A stretch of DNA of 64,000 nt from Microbacterium sp. 67-17 (GTDB taxonomy: Bacteria; Actinomycetota; Actinomycetes; Actinomycetales; Microbacteriaceae): positions 95,181 to 159,180 of the forward strand of contig NZ_MKTR01000016.1 of the NCBI RefSeq assembly GCF_001898325.1, read 5' to 3'. Under the pieces are notes generated by a model. That model saw only the letters and a list, made by a program, of their open reading frames with translations, did not search any database and was not told the origin of the DNA. Position numbers and translations under genes: made by a program. Positions 17,120 through 29,274 of the stretch are shown here, one piece after another. Each line of letters starts with the position of its first letter. Position 1 is the first letter of the stretch.

Positions 17120-19303
17120 GTGGCGCAGAGCATCTTCATCACCTCGGCAGAAGGTCACTCCGGAAAGTCCACCATCGCCCTGGGCGTGCTCGATGCACTG
17201 AGTCATGCCACACCGCGCGTTGGTGTGTTCCGAGCCATCGCTCGGTCGACTGTCGAACCCGACTACGTGCTCGAGATGCTTCTCGCCCACGACGGTGTCG
17301 ACCTTCCCTACGAGGACTGCATCGGGGTGACATACGACGAGGTGCGCGCGGACCCCGACGCCGCCCTCGGCAAGATCGTGGAGCGCTACAAGGCAGTCGA
17401 GGCGCAGTGTGACGCTGTCGTGATCGTGGGGAGCGACTATACGGATGTCGGATCCCCCGCGGAACTCGGCTACAACGCCCGCATCGCGGCGAACCTCGGC
17501 GCGCCGGTTCTGCTCGTCATGAGTGGTCGGACCGGCGAAGCGGAAAAGCTCGGGTCGTCGCCCGCGCGCACTCCTGAGGAGATCGGGCAGATCACCGCCC
17601 TCGCGTTGGCGGAGCTCGCGCATGGCCGGGCAGGGCTGCTCGCGGTGGTCGTCAACCGTGCCGAACCGGATCGCATCGACGATGTCGTCGGGACGGTGCG
17701 CGAGCTCGTCGATCACGCGCGCGAGCCCGAGCACGTGGCATCCGACGGTGTCGTGCCGGTGTGGGCGATCCCCGAGGACACGTTCCTCGTGGCCCCCACG
17801 ATGCGCGAAGTCATGGCGGCGATCGATGGAACCCTGATCAAGGGTGACGCGGAACTTCTCTCACGCGAGGTCCTCGGTGTCGTGATCGCGGGGATGTCGA
17901 TGGTCAATGTGCTTCCGCGGCTGAGCGAAAGCTCCATCGTCATGATCCCGGCCGACCGCACCGAAGTACTGCTGGCGACGCTGCTTGCTCACTCCTCGGG
18001 CACGTTCCCCTCGATCTCAGGCATCCTGCTCAACGGACCCTTCCCCCTGCCGGAGCAGATCGACAGGCTGATGGATGGCGTCGCCTCGAACCTCCCGGTC
18101 ATCGCAACCGACGAGGGCACATTCGAGACCGCCGTCAAGGTCATCAACACGCGCGGGCGTTTCGCGGCGGCATCCCAGCGGCGCTATGACACGGCACTGT
18201 CGATGTTCGAGCAGCACGTCGACACCGCGGTTCTGAGCAGATCGCTGGGTCTTGCCCGCTCGACAGTGGTCACCCCGCTCATGTTCGAGTACCAGCTGGT
18301 GGAGCGGTCCCGCTCGGATCGGCGCCGGATCGTTCTGCCCGAGGGAAGCGACGATCGTGTCATCCGTGCCGCGGCCACAGTTCTTGCGCGCGGCATCGCG
18401 GACCTCGTGATCCTTGGCGATGAGGGTGAGATCCGGACGCGGGCTGCGGAGCTCGGCGTCGACCTGTCTGCGGCGCAAATCATCAGCCCCTTCGACCCCG
18501 CCTACGTCGAGCAGTTCGCGCAGGAGTACGCGCGCTTGCGGGCCCACAAGGGGATCTCGCTCGATCAGGCAGCCGACACCGTAACCGACGTGTCCTACTT
18601 CGGGACGCTGATGGTCCACCTCGGCCTGGCCGATGGCATGGTCTCGGGGGCCGCGCACACGACGGCCCACACGATCCGTCCGGCGTTCGAGATCATCAAG
18701 ACCAAGCCGGGTGTGTCTGTCGTCTCGAGCGTTTTCCTGATGGCTCTGGCCGACCGGGTGCTTGTCTACGGCGACTGCGCCGTGATTCCCGACCCCACAG
18801 CCGAGCAACTCGCTGACATCGCAATCTCGTCTGCAGCGACAGCCTCCCAATTCGGGATCGACCCCCGCGTCGCGATGCTGTCGTACTCGACAGGGGAGTC
18901 GGGGTCGGGGGCGGATGTCGAGAAGGTGCGCGCAGCAACCGCCTTCGTTCGCGACCGGGCACCAGAGCTGCTCGTCGAGGGTCCCATCCAGTACGACGCA
19001 GCGGCCGACGCGGCAGTTGCCGCAGCGAAGATGCCCGGATCCCAGGTCGCCGGTCGAGCCACGGTGTTCGTCTTCCCCGACCTCAACACGGGGAACAACA
19101 CCTATAAGGCAGTTCAGCGCTCAGCAGGTGCCGTCGCGATCGGACCCGTGCTGCAGGGCCTGAACAAGCCCATCAACGATCTGTCGCGCGGCGCCCTCGT
19201 CGACGACATCGTCAACACCATCGCGATCACCGCGATTCAGGCTCAAGCGGATGCCGACACCCCGGCTCCGGCATCCACTGAGAAGGAAGGGACCACCGCA
19301 TGA
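17120..19303 (+). CDS. pta: phosphate acetyltransferase
   Basis: A 727-residue long-form Pta, converting acetyl-CoA and phosphate to acetyl phosphate in the cytoplasm. The N-terminal BioD-like P-loop domain shows SAEGHSGKST at residues 9-18. A central DRTGG domain and the C-terminal PTA/PTB catalytic domain (about 395-720) follow, with LPEGSDDRV at its start and VFVFPDLNTGNNTYKAVQRS near its end. GTG start, apparently leaderless. Its stop overlaps the ackA ATG (ATGA), so the two are translationally coupled. Confidence 0.96.
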   Translation: MAQSIFITSAEGHSGKSTIALGVLDALSHATPRVGVFRAIARSTVEPDYVLEMLLAHDGVDLPYEDCIGVTYDEVRADPDAALGKIVERYKAVEAQCDAVVIVGSDYTDVGSPAELGYNARIAANLGAPVLLVMSGRTGEAEKLGSSPARTPEEIGQITALALAELAHGRAGLLAVVVNRAEPDRIDDVVGTVRELVDHAREPEHVASDGVVPVWAIPEDTFLVAPTMREVMAAIDGTLIKGDAELLSREVLGVVIAGMSMVNVLPRLSESSIVMIPADRTEVLLATLLAHSSGTFPSISGILLNGPFPLPEQIDRLMDGVASNLPVIATDEGTFETAVKVINTRGRFAAASQRRYDTALSMFEQHVDTAVLSRSLGLARSTVVTPLMFEYQLVERSRSDRRRIVLPEGSDDRVIRAAATVLARGIADLVILGDEGEIRTRAAELGVDLSAAQIISPFDPAYVEQFAQEYARLRAHKGISLDQAADTVTDVSYFGTLMVHLGLADGMVSGAAHTTAHTIRPAFEIIKTKPGVSVVSSVFLMALADRVLVYGDCAVIPDPTAEQLADIAISSAATASQFGIDPRVAMLSYSTGESGSGADVEKVRAATAFVRDRAPELLVEGPIQYDAAADAAVAAAKMPGSQVAGRATVFVFPDLNTGNNTYKAVQRSAGAVAIGPVLQGLNKPINDLSRGALVDDIVNTIAITAIQAQADADTPAPASTEKEGTTA

Positions 19304-20532
19304 GCGTCGTCCTCGTCGTCAACAGCGGTTCGTCGTCATTCAAGTACCAGCTGATCGACATGGACAACGAAGCGGTGCTCGCCTCGGGCCTCGTGGAGCG
19401 GATCGGCCAAGACAACGGTCACTCGCGCCACACCGTTACTGCGGCGGACTTTGCCGCTGACGAGCCAGCGCCGACCTTCGTGAGCGCGACCTCCGAGCGC
19501 GATCTGCCGATTCCCGACCACACCGCAGGCTTCCAGGTGATGCTCGATGCCTTCGCGGCGCAGGGTCCGTCCCTGGACGCGAACCCGCCGGTGGCGGTCG
19601 GGCACCGCGTCGTGCACGGTGGGGCGCGCTTCTTCGAGCCGACGCTGGTCACCCCGCTCGTGCTCATCAATATCGAAGACCTCTCGGTCCTCGCGCCCCT
19701 CCACAACCCGGGGGCGGTCCAGGGCATCCGTGCTGCGCAGGAAGCTTTCGACGCGATTCCCCACGTCGCCGTCTTCGACACCGCGTTCCACCAAACGCTT
19801 GCCCCCGCCGCCTACACGTATGCGATCGACCGCGAACTTGCCGAGCAGCATCGCCTGCGCCGGTACGGGTTCCACGGCACCTCGCACAAGTTCGTGAGCG
19901 AAGCAGCAGCGGCCTTCCTCGGCCGTCCGCTCGGAGACCTCAAGCAGATCGTGTTCCATCTCGGGAACGGGGCTTCGGTCACCGCGATCGATGGCGGTCG
20001 GTCGGTGGACACCTCCATGGGGCTCACGCCGTTGGAGGGCCTGGTCATGGGCACCCGCTCGGGCGACGTTGACCCGGCCATCGTCTTCCAGCTCGCGCGG
20101 CGCGCAGGTTTGTCCATCGACGACCTCGACGACCTGCTCAACAAGCGTTCGGGGCTGCTCGGGCTTGCGGGAGCCTCCGACATGCGCGACATCGAACAGC
20201 GTTATGAGGATGGTGATGAGGCTGCGACACTCGCCTTCGATGTCTACATCCATCGCCTCCGCACCTACGCCGGTGCGTATCTCGCGCAGCTCGGCGGTGT
20301 GGATGTCATCTCCTTCACCGCCGGCGTCGGTGAAAACTCGCCCATCATTCGTGCGGCAGCCCTCGAAACCCTCGGCTTTGCGGGAGTGGAGATCGACCCG
20401 GAGCGCAACGAGCGGCGGGAGCGCGGCATCCGTCGTATCTCGACCGACGCCTCGGCGGTGAGCGTCCTGGTCGTACCGACCAATGAAGAACTCGAGATCG
20501 CTCGGCAAACTCTCGGCGTCGCGCAGGGCTGA
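19300..20532 (+). CDS. ackA: acetate kinase
   Basis: A 410-residue enzyme of usual length making ATP and acetate from acetyl phosphate and ADP, reversibly. Motifs: NSGSSSFKY at the N-terminus, GHRVVHGG, the nucleotide-binding HLGNGASVTAIDGG and MGLTPLEGLVMGTRSGDVDP, and FTAGVGENS near the C-terminus. It overlaps pta by 4 bp and forms the classic pta-ackA pair. An acs gene elsewhere in the window offers the high-affinity route for acetate uptake. Confidence 0.97.
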   Translation: MSVVLVVNSGSSSFKYQLIDMDNEAVLASGLVERIGQDNGHSRHTVTAADFAADEPAPTFVSATSERDLPIPDHTAGFQVMLDAFAAQGPSLDANPPVAVGHRVVHGGARFFEPTLVTPLVLINIEDLSVLAPLHNPGAVQGIRAAQEAFDAIPHVAVFDTAFHQTLAPAAYTYAIDRELAEQHRLRRYGFHGTSHKFVSEAAAAFLGRPLGDLKQIVFHLGNGASVTAIDGGRSVDTSMGLTPLEGLVMGTRSGDVDPAIVFQLARRAGLSIDDLDDLLNKRSGLLGLAGASDMRDIEQRYEDGDEAATLAFDVYIHRLRTYAGAYLAQLGGVDVISFTAGVGENSPIIRAAALETLGFAGVEIDPERNERRERGIRRISTDASAVSVLVVPTNEELEIARQTLGVAQG

Positions 20533-20659
20533 GCGCCCGCAAACCAGCATTGCGGCAGGGTCGAACTACTACGCTTGCACCACGGCGTCAGCCGTACCCG
20601 ACCTGTTGCCATGGCTCGCGCCAACGCTTTCGACATCGCCACCCGCCGGGAGGATTCCT

Positions 20660-21445
20660 GTGGCCGACGCTCTTCCCGATCTCACCGCCTACGACGCGGT
20701 GCTCTTCGATCTGGACGGGGTACTGACACCGACCGCCGAGGTGCACATGCACGCGTGGCAGTCGATGTTCCAGGAGCTCTTCGCGGCGTGGAACATCACG
20801 CCCGAGTACACCGAGCGCGACTACTTCGAGCACCTCGACGGCAAGAAGCGCTACGACGGAGTCGCGAGTCTCCTGTGGAGCCGTGATGTCGAAGTGCCCT
20901 GGGGCGACCCGAGCGATTCCCCTGAGCTCGACACCGTCTGCGGCATCGGCAACCGCAAGAACGCCGTCTTCGAGAGCGTGCTGCGAAGCGAAGGAATCGC
21001 GCCGTATCCGGGCTCGCTCGCGCTACTGGAGGTGCTGCGGGATGCCGGTACCCGGATCGCGGTGGTCTCGAGTTCCAAGAACGCCCGGGAAGTGCTCACG
21101 GCCGCCGGGATCATCGATCGCTTCGAGGTGATCATGGACGGCGTCATCGCCGAACGGGACGGGCTGGCCTCCAAGCCAGCCCCCGACGTGTTCGTCGAGG
21201 CAGCTGCCATGCTCGGCGTCGAGCCGGCATCCAGCGCGGCTGTCGAAGACGCCCTGTCAGGTGTCCGCTCTGCGGCTGCTGGCGGATTCGCGCTCGTGGT
21301 CGGCGTTGACCGTGGCGTCGGAGCCGAGATTCTGCGCGACGCTGGCGCACACGTGGTGGTCTCCGACCTGGCCGAGTTTCTCGACGGCAACGGTGCCGGC
21401 ATCCCGACTGCTGCTCTCGCACCCGAACCGGAGGAGTCCGCGTGA
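20660..21445 (+). CDS. HAD hydrolase, beta-phosphoglucomutase-like
   Basis: A 261-residue HAD protein. Motif I is LFDLDGVLTPTAEVH with both catalytic aspartates; motif II is VVSSSKN; the lysine of motif III is in LASKPAPDVF; motif IV is AAAVEDALSG. The cap domain has the HLDGKKRYDGV pattern of beta-phosphoglucomutases and sugar phosphatases. GTG start chosen for its GGGAGGA ribosome-binding site 5 bp upstream. It overlaps the GH65 gene by GTGA. Together they suggest isomerisation of the beta-glucose-1-phosphate released by the phosphorylase. Confidence 0.8.
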   Translation: MADALPDLTAYDAVLFDLDGVLTPTAEVHMHAWQSMFQELFAAWNITPEYTERDYFEHLDGKKRYDGVASLLWSRDVEVPWGDPSDSPELDTVCGIGNRKNAVFESVLRSEGIAPYPGSLALLEVLRDAGTRIAVVSSSKNAREVLTAAGIIDRFEVIMDGVIAERDGLASKPAPDVFVEAAAMLGVEPASSAAVEDALSGVRSAAAGGFALVVGVDRGVGAEILRDAGAHVVVSDLAEFLDGNGAGIPTAALAPEPEESA

Positions 21446-23985
21446 TCGATCGTGATCGCTATCCCATCGACCCATGGCGGCTCATCGAGACGAGCTATTC
21501 GCATGACGAGGTCGGGGTATCCGAGACGCTGTTCGCTGTCGGCAACGGCTACCTGGGCTTGCGCGGCAACAGTCCGGAGGGTCGCTTCGCACACGAGCAC
21601 GGCACCTTCATCAACGGCTTCCACGAAGTGTTCCCGATCCGGCACGCCGAGCAGGCGTACGGGTTCGCCGAGGTCGGCCAGACGATCATCAACGCCCCCG
21701 ATGCCAAGATCATGCGGGTCTACGTCGATGACGAGCCGCTGTCGCTCGACATCGCCGATGTGCGCGAGTACGAGCGCGTCCTCGACATGCGTGACGGCGT
21801 CATGCGTCGCCGGATTCTCTGGGTCACGCCCTCGGGCAAAGAGGTTCTGATCGAAGACGAACGGCTGGTGTCGTTCGAGGAGAAGCACCTCGCGATCCTG
21901 CGCCAGACCGTCACGGTCCTCAACGCTGATGCCCCCGTCACGATCAGCTGTCAGATCATCAACCGGCAAGACGGCGAGGATGTCTACGGCGGCACTCCCG
22001 TCGCGCCCAAGAAGGCGGGCTTCGATCCTCGCCGGGCCGAGCGAATCCACCAGCGCGTGCTCCAACCAGAGGAGTACTGGCAGGACGGGGCGCGATCGGC
22101 CCTCGCTTACAAGGCCACCGAATCGGAGATGACGATCGCGGTCGTCGCCGACCACATCATCACCACCGACAACGAGTACGACCCGCGGCGCCTGATCGAA
22201 CCTGACATCGCCAAGAACGTCTTCCGGGTACGGGCGAAGGCCGGCGTGCCGGTCACCGTCACCAAGCTCGTGAGCTACCACACCTCGCGCGGTGTCCCCG
22301 CCCGGGAACTTGTCGATCGGTGTCGGAGGACCCTCGATCGCGCCGAGGCCGAGGGCGTCGACGCCTTCTTCAGGGGCCAGCGCGAATGGCTGGATGCGTT
22401 CTGGGAACGCTCGGACGTACGGATCGGTGGCCACGACGACCTGCAGCAGGCGACACGCTGGTGCCTCTTCCAGCTCGCCCAGGCTGCAGCACGGGCCGAC
22501 GGGCTCGGCGTGCCCGCGAAGGGTGTCTCGGGGTCGGGATACTCGGGCCACTACTTTTGGGACACCGAGATCTATGTCCTGCCGTTCCTGGCGTACACGA
22601 CGCCGCAATGGGCGCGCAACGCGTTGCGGATGCGGTACCTGATGCTTCCCGCCGCGCGCAGGCGCGCGCGCCAGCTCAACGAGGCCGGCGTGCTGTTTCC
22701 CTGGCGCACGATCAACGGTGAAGAGGCCTCGGCCTACTACGCCGCTGGCACCGCGCAGTACCACATCAACGCCGACGTGAGTTTTGCCCTCGCGAAGTAC
22801 GTGCGGGCAACCGGTGACACCGAGTTCCTCTACCGCGAGGGCGTCGACATCGCCGTCGAGACAGCTCGGATGTGGGCGAGTCTCGGCTTCTGGCGCGAGA
22901 CGGAACTCGACTCCGAGCGCTCCTTCCACATCCACGGTGTGACGGGGCCCGACGAGTACACGACAGTCGTCAACGACAACCTCTTCACAAACGTGATGGC
23001 CCGCTTCAACCTGCGGTTCGCTGCCCACACGCTGCGTGACATGGCCCTGGACGCTCCGGAGGAATACCGCCTCATGGTGGATCGCCTGGGCCTGGGCGAG
23101 CACGAGATCGAGGCGTGGGAAGCTGCGGCCGAGGCGATGAACATTCCGTTCAGCGATGCCTTCGGCATCCACCCGCAAGATGCGGTCTTCCTCGAGAAAG
23201 AAGTCTGGGACCTCGAGAACACCTCGCCCGACCAGCGGCCTCTGCTGCTGCACTTCCACCCGCTCGTGATCTACCGGTACCAGGTGCTGAAGCAGGCGGA
23301 TGTCGTGCTGGCCCTGTACTTGCAGGGCAATCACTTCACCGCTGAAGAGAAGCTCGCCGACTTCGAGTACTACGACCCGCTGACCACGGGGGATTCGACG
23401 CTGTCGGCGGTCGTTCAGGCGATCCTCGCGGCGGAGGTCGGCTACCAGGACCTCGCCCTGAAGTACTTCCTCGAGTCGATCTACGTCGATCTCGGCGACC
23501 TGCACCACAACGCGGCGGACGGCGTCCACGTCGCGTCGGCGGGCGGCGTCTGGACCGCGCTGGTGAGTGGATTCGGCGGTATGCGCGACCACTTCGGCGA
23601 GCTGAGCTTCGACCCCCGGCTTCCTGCCGACTGGCCCGAGCTCTCGTTCACTCTGCACTGGCAGGCCACGCGGCTTCAGGTCACGATCGCCCGAGACCGC
23701 ATGTGGATCGCTGCGGGGCCGGGGGAGGCCGTGGAGTTCTCGGTGCGGGGCGCACGATACGTCGTCGAGCCCGAGCAGGAGTTGATGATTCCGCTTGCCG
23801 ACCAGGGCCCGGTGATTCCCGGGCGGCCCTCGATTCGCCAGTTCGCGGATGTCACCCGCGACGACGGGTCGCTGCTGTCGGCATCCGTGCCGGTCGTCAC
23901 GACCTCGATCCCGATCGTGGGGTCGCCGGAGACGTTCGAGAGCGTGCCGGAGCAGCTGCCGCAGGCCGCTGACCCGATGTCGTGA
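21442..23985 (+). CDS. glycoside hydrolase family 65 disaccharide phosphorylase
   Basis: An 847-residue protein with the N-terminal beta-sandwich, helical linker, (alpha/alpha)6 barrel and C-terminal beta domain of GH65. The catalytic acid Glu lies in HGVTGPDEYTTVVNDN; the phosphate-binding segment is around the later GDSTLSAVVQ. Members cleave maltose, trehalose, kojibiose or nigerose with phosphate to give beta-glucose-1-phosphate and glucose; substrate cannot be settled by eye. The coupling to a beta-PGM-like HAD supports an inverting phosphorylase rather than a hydrolase. GTG start overlaps the HAD stop. Confidence 0.88.
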   Translation: MIDRDRYPIDPWRLIETSYSHDEVGVSETLFAVGNGYLGLRGNSPEGRFAHEHGTFINGFHEVFPIRHAEQAYGFAEVGQTIINAPDAKIMRVYVDDEPLSLDIADVREYERVLDMRDGVMRRRILWVTPSGKEVLIEDERLVSFEEKHLAILRQTVTVLNADAPVTISCQIINRQDGEDVYGGTPVAPKKAGFDPRRAERIHQRVLQPEEYWQDGARSALAYKATESEMTIAVVADHIITTDNEYDPRRLIEPDIAKNVFRVRAKAGVPVTVTKLVSYHTSRGVPARELVDRCRRTLDRAEAEGVDAFFRGQREWLDAFWERSDVRIGGHDDLQQATRWCLFQLAQAAARADGLGVPAKGVSGSGYSGHYFWDTEIYVLPFLAYTTPQWARNALRMRYLMLPAARRRARQLNEAGVLFPWRTINGEEASAYYAAGTAQYHINADVSFALAKYVRATGDTEFLYREGVDIAVETARMWASLGFWRETELDSERSFHIHGVTGPDEYTTVVNDNLFTNVMARFNLRFAAHTLRDMALDAPEEYRLMVDRLGLGEHEIEAWEAAAEAMNIPFSDAFGIHPQDAVFLEKEVWDLENTSPDQRPLLLHFHPLVIYRYQVLKQADVVLALYLQGNHFTAEEKLADFEYYDPLTTGDSTLSAVVQAILAAEVGYQDLALKYFLESIYVDLGDLHHNAADGVHVASAGGVWTALVSGFGGMRDHFGELSFDPRLPADWPELSFTLHWQATRLQVTIARDRMWIAAGPGEAVEFSVRGARYVVEPEQELMIPLADQGPVIPGRPSIRQFADVTRDDGSLLSASVPVVTTSIPIVGSPETFESVPEQLPQAADPMS

Positions 23986-23993
23986 CCACGCCC

Positions 23994-23999
23994 TAGGCT
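23994..23999 (+). promoter_or_regulatory. candidate -10 for leaderless dnaX
   Basis: TAGGCT lies exactly 6 bp before the dnaX ATG, in the 20-bp gap after the GH65 gene. Confidence 0.5.
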
Positions 24000-24005
24000 G
24001 GATGA

Positions 24006-26045
24006 ATGACCACTGCCCTGTACCGCCGGTATCGCCCCGAGGCGTTCGGCGAGATGATCGGGCAGAGTCAGGTCACTGAGCCGCTCATGACCGCGCTGCG
24101 GGGCGACCGCGTCGGGCACGCCTACCTGTTCTCTGGGCCTCGCGGGTGCGGCAAGACGACCTCTGCGCGCATCCTCGCGCGGTGCCTGAACTGTGCCCAG
24201 GGGCCGACCGACACACCCTGTGGCACGTGCGACAGTTGCATCGAGCTCGGCCGCGGTGGTGGGGGATCGCTGGATGTCGTCGAGATCGACGCCGCCAGCC
24301 ACAACGGTGTCGATGATGCTCGTGATCTGCGTGAGCGTGCCGTCTTCGCACCCGCACGCGACCGGTTCAAGATCTTCATCCTCGACGAGGCGCACATGGT
24401 GACGCCGCAGGGATTCAATGCCCTGCTCAAGCTTGTCGAAGAGCCTCCCGACCACGTGAAGTTCATCTTCGCGACGACCGAGCCCGAAAAGGTCATCGGC
24501 ACGATCCGGTCGCGCACGCACCATTACCCGTTCCGGCTCGTTCCGCCGGCGGCGATGCTCGAGTATGTGGGCACACTCTGCGAGAGCGAGGGCGTCGTCG
24601 TCGATCCCGGTGTGCTCCCCCTGGTCGTGCGTGCTGGCGGTGGGTCGCCGCGAGACACGCTCTCCCTGCTCGACCAGCTCATCGCGGGCTCGGAAGGCGC
24701 AGTCACCTACGAGCGCGCGGTTGCTCTCCTCGGCTACACGCACGCCGAGCTTCTCGACGAGATCGTCGACGCGCTCGCGGCATCCGACGCTGCTGGGGTC
24801 TTTGCGGCTGTGGATCGTGTCGTGCAGACCGGCCAAGACCCACGCCGGTTCGTCGACGACCTGCTCGAGCGCCTGCGTGACCTCATCGTCGTCGCCGCGA
24901 CCGGAGACGGTGCTGCAGCAGTGCTGCGCGGTGCCTCACCCGAAGACCTGCAGCGGATGTCGGCGCAGGCCGACCGGTTCGGCGCTCAACGGCTCTCGCG
25001 CACCGCCGATGTCGTGGTCGCCGCGCTCGACGAGATGACCGGCGCCACCTCGCCGCGGCTGCAGCTCGAGCTCATGTGCGCGCGCGTTCTGGCGCTGGCA
25101 ACCGCAGGATCGGTTGCTCCAGCGCCGGCCGCTGCCGCGGCGCCCTCGGCAGCAGCCCCCGCTCCGGCCACGCCCGCTCCGGCACCGGCTGCTGCAGCGC
25201 CCGCTCCCGCTCCGCCGGCTGCGGTGCCTACTCCGGCCCCTGAAGCGAGCGCTCCGGAAGCCAGCGCCCCCGCCGCGCCGCCCGCGCCACCGACCGAGCC
25301 GGTGACGCTCGACGTTGTGCGGGAGCGGTGGGAAGCCGTGCTCGGCGCGCTGGAGGGCATCAGTCGATCGTCGTGGTTGCTGGTGTCGGTCGCGAGTGTT
25401 GCCGACTTCTCCGGCGACGTGCTCACCCTCACGTTCGCCAACGCCTCCGACGTTGCCAAGTTCAAGCATCTTCTTGCCGGCGCAGGACCCAGCGAGGATC
25501 TTCGGACTGCGATCAAGCAGGTACTTGGCATCCGGGTGAAGTACCTCGCCAAGCATGACCCCGCAGCCGGTTCCGCGGATTCGGCCGGCCCGTCAGATGA
25601 GGGACCCTCCGGTGGGTCGGGCCCTGCCGGGCCGACGCCTGCGCCCAAACCTCGCGGGGGAGCGACAGCCGCAGCCGCGGCTCCCGCCGTGACGGACTGG
25701 GCGGTTGCTCCGATCCCCTCCTCCGCTGAGGCACCGACCGCCGTCCTTGCCCCGTCTCTCGCCGTCGACGACGAGCCTGAGGATGCGCCGGTCGGTGTCG
25801 CTACGTACGTTCCCGCTCCCCGCGAGGGCGACGTGATGGCAGCCGACGAACCACTCCCCGGCGACGATGACGTCAGCGACGTTGTCGATCTGGATGTCGC
25901 TCTCGACCAGGCGCCGGTGATCGCACAGCGGATCGCGCGCGCGCCCGACGGGGCACAGCGCTACGGAGAGGCTGTCGTTCGCCAGTTGCTGGATGCGCGC
26001 TTCATCCGCGAAGAGCCGCACGCGTCGCCGACGAGGTTCGGCTGA
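24006..26045 (+). CDS. dnaX: DNA polymerase III subunit gamma/tau
   Basis: A 679-residue clamp-loader subunit. The AAA+ region (about 1-240) shows Walker [12 protein letters not shown], four zinc-binding cysteines just after it, Walker B ILDEAH and sensor 1 in [11 protein letters not shown]. Domain III follows to about 365. A long Ala/Pro-rich linker (about 370-425), a tau-specific domain and an acidic, Ala/Pro-rich tail complete it. No slippery A-run for a gamma frameshift is evident. Two bases separate its stop from the recR start, so the two are co-transcribed. Confidence 0.95.
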   Translation: MTTALYRRYRPEAFGEMIGQSQVTEPLMTALRGDRVGHAYLFSGPRGCGKTTSARILARCLNCAQGPTDTPCGTCDSCIELGRGGGGSLDVVEIDAASHNGVDDARDLRERAVFAPARDRFKIFILDEAHMVTPQGFNALLKLVEEPPDHVKFIFATTEPEKVIGTIRSRTHHYPFRLVPPAAMLEYVGTLCESEGVVVDPGVLPLVVRAGGGSPRDTLSLLDQLIAGSEGAVTYERAVALLGYTHAELLDEIVDALAASDAAGVFAAVDRVVQTGQDPRRFVDDLLERLRDLIVVAATGDGAAAVLRGASPEDLQRMSAQADRFGAQRLSRTADVVVAALDEMTGATSPRLQLELMCARVLALATAGSVAPAPAAAAAPSAAAPAPATPAPAPAAAAPAPAPPAAVPTPAPEASAPEASAPAAPPAPPTEPVTLDVVRERWEAVLGALEGISRSSWLLVSVASVADFSGDVLTLTFANASDVAKFKHLLAGAGPSEDLRTAIKQVLGIRVKYLAKHDPAAGSADSAGPSDEGPSGGSGPAGPTPAPKPRGGATAAAAAPAVTDWAVAPIPSSAEAPTAVLAPSLAVDDEPEDAPVGVATYVPAPREGDVMAADEPLPGDDDVSDVVDLDVALDQAPVIAQRIARAPDGAQRYGEAVVRQLLDARFIREEPHASPTRFG

Positions 26046-26047
26046 AC

Positions 26048-26641
26048 ATGTACGACGGCATCGTCCAAGACCTGATCGACGAGTTCGGTCGGCTTCCCGG
26101 TATCGGTCCGAAGTCGGCCCAGCGGATCGCTTTCCACATCCTGCAGACTCCGTCATTTGACGTGTCGCGCCTGTCGCAACTGCTCGCCGAGGTGCGCGAG
26201 AAGGTTCGGTTCTGTGAGATCTGCGGCAACGTGTCCGAGCAGGATCGCTGTAGCATCTGCCGCGACCCGCGCCGTAACCAGACACTGATCTGCGTGGTCG
26301 AGGATGCCAAGGATGTCGCGGCCATTGAGCGTACACGCGAGTTCCGTGGGCTGTACCACGTCCTCGGCGGCGCGATCAGCCCGATCGCGGGTGTCGGCCC
26401 CGATGACCTGCGCATTACGCCGCTCATGCAGCGCCTGGCCGACGGCACCGTTCAGGAAGTCATCCTTGCCACGAACCCCAACCTCGAAGGTGAGGCCACC
26501 GCGACCTATCTGTCGCGCCTGCTGACCTCCCTGCAGATCACGGTGACCAGGCTTGCCTCGGGACTGCCGGTGGGTGGCGACCTCGAATACGCCGACGAGG
26601 TCACCCTTGGGCGTGCATTCGAGGGCCGCCGCTCGGTCTAG
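26048..26641 (+). CDS. recR: recombination mediator protein RecR
   Basis: A 197-residue protein of normal length acting with RecO in loading RecA at gaps. The helix-hairpin-helix lies in [15 protein letters not shown], the C4 zinc finger in [18 protein letters not shown], and the Toprim domain follows from [10 protein letters not shown] through [14 protein letters not shown]. It directly follows dnaX, with no YbaB/EbfC gene in between, unlike the dnaX-ybaB-recR order of many bacteria. Confidence 0.96.
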   Translation: MYDGIVQDLIDEFGRLPGIGPKSAQRIAFHILQTPSFDVSRLSQLLAEVREKVRFCEICGNVSEQDRCSICRDPRRNQTLICVVEDAKDVAAIERTREFRGLYHVLGGAISPIAGVGPDDLRITPLMQRLADGTVQEVILATNPNLEGEATATYLSRLLTSLQITVTRLASGLPVGGDLEYADEVTLGRAFEGRRSV

Positions 26642-26687
26642 CCTTGCAGCCCCGCCGCCCATGACCTGGTCGGCATGCGCGGCTCCG

Positions 26688-26693
26688 TAGAAT
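26688..26693 (+). promoter_or_regulatory. candidate -10 of lysC
   Basis: TAGAAT lies 46 bp before the lysC GTG; a -35 is not clear. Confidence 0.35.
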
Positions 26694-26739
26694 GGGACGC
26701 TGGGTTCGGCATCCGAGCCTGTCATCCCGGGAGTTGCAT

Positions 26740-29222
<2,483 letters not shown>

Positions 29223-29230
29223 TCCCGATC

Positions 29231-29244
29231 TCTCGACGTCGAGA
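29231..29244. promoter_or_regulatory. 14-bp perfect palindrome upstream of mqo
   Basis: TCTCGACGTCGAGA is fully self-complementary and ends 18 bp before the TAGACT -10, covering the expected -35 position. It is therefore a candidate operator for mqo. Confidence 0.45.
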
Positions 29245-29262
29245 CATCGTCCCAGCCGCCCG

Positions 29263-29268
29263 TAGACT
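29263..29268 (+). promoter_or_regulatory. candidate -10 for leaderless mqo
   Basis: TAGACT lies exactly 6 bp before the mqo GTG; no ribosome-binding site is visible. Confidence 0.55.
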
Positions 29269-29274
29269 TGACCG

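Noticed and set aside
20851-23658. 935-codon open frame on the minus strand
   Set aside because: It is the mirror of the GH65 gene. GC-rich codon use leaves the opposite strand open; the translation is charged and low in complexity, with no family match.
25110-25300. Low-complexity repeats in dnaX as possible CRISPR or microsatellite
   Set aside because: These are Ala/Pro codons of the tau linker, irregular in length and in frame; no CRISPR array occurs in the window.
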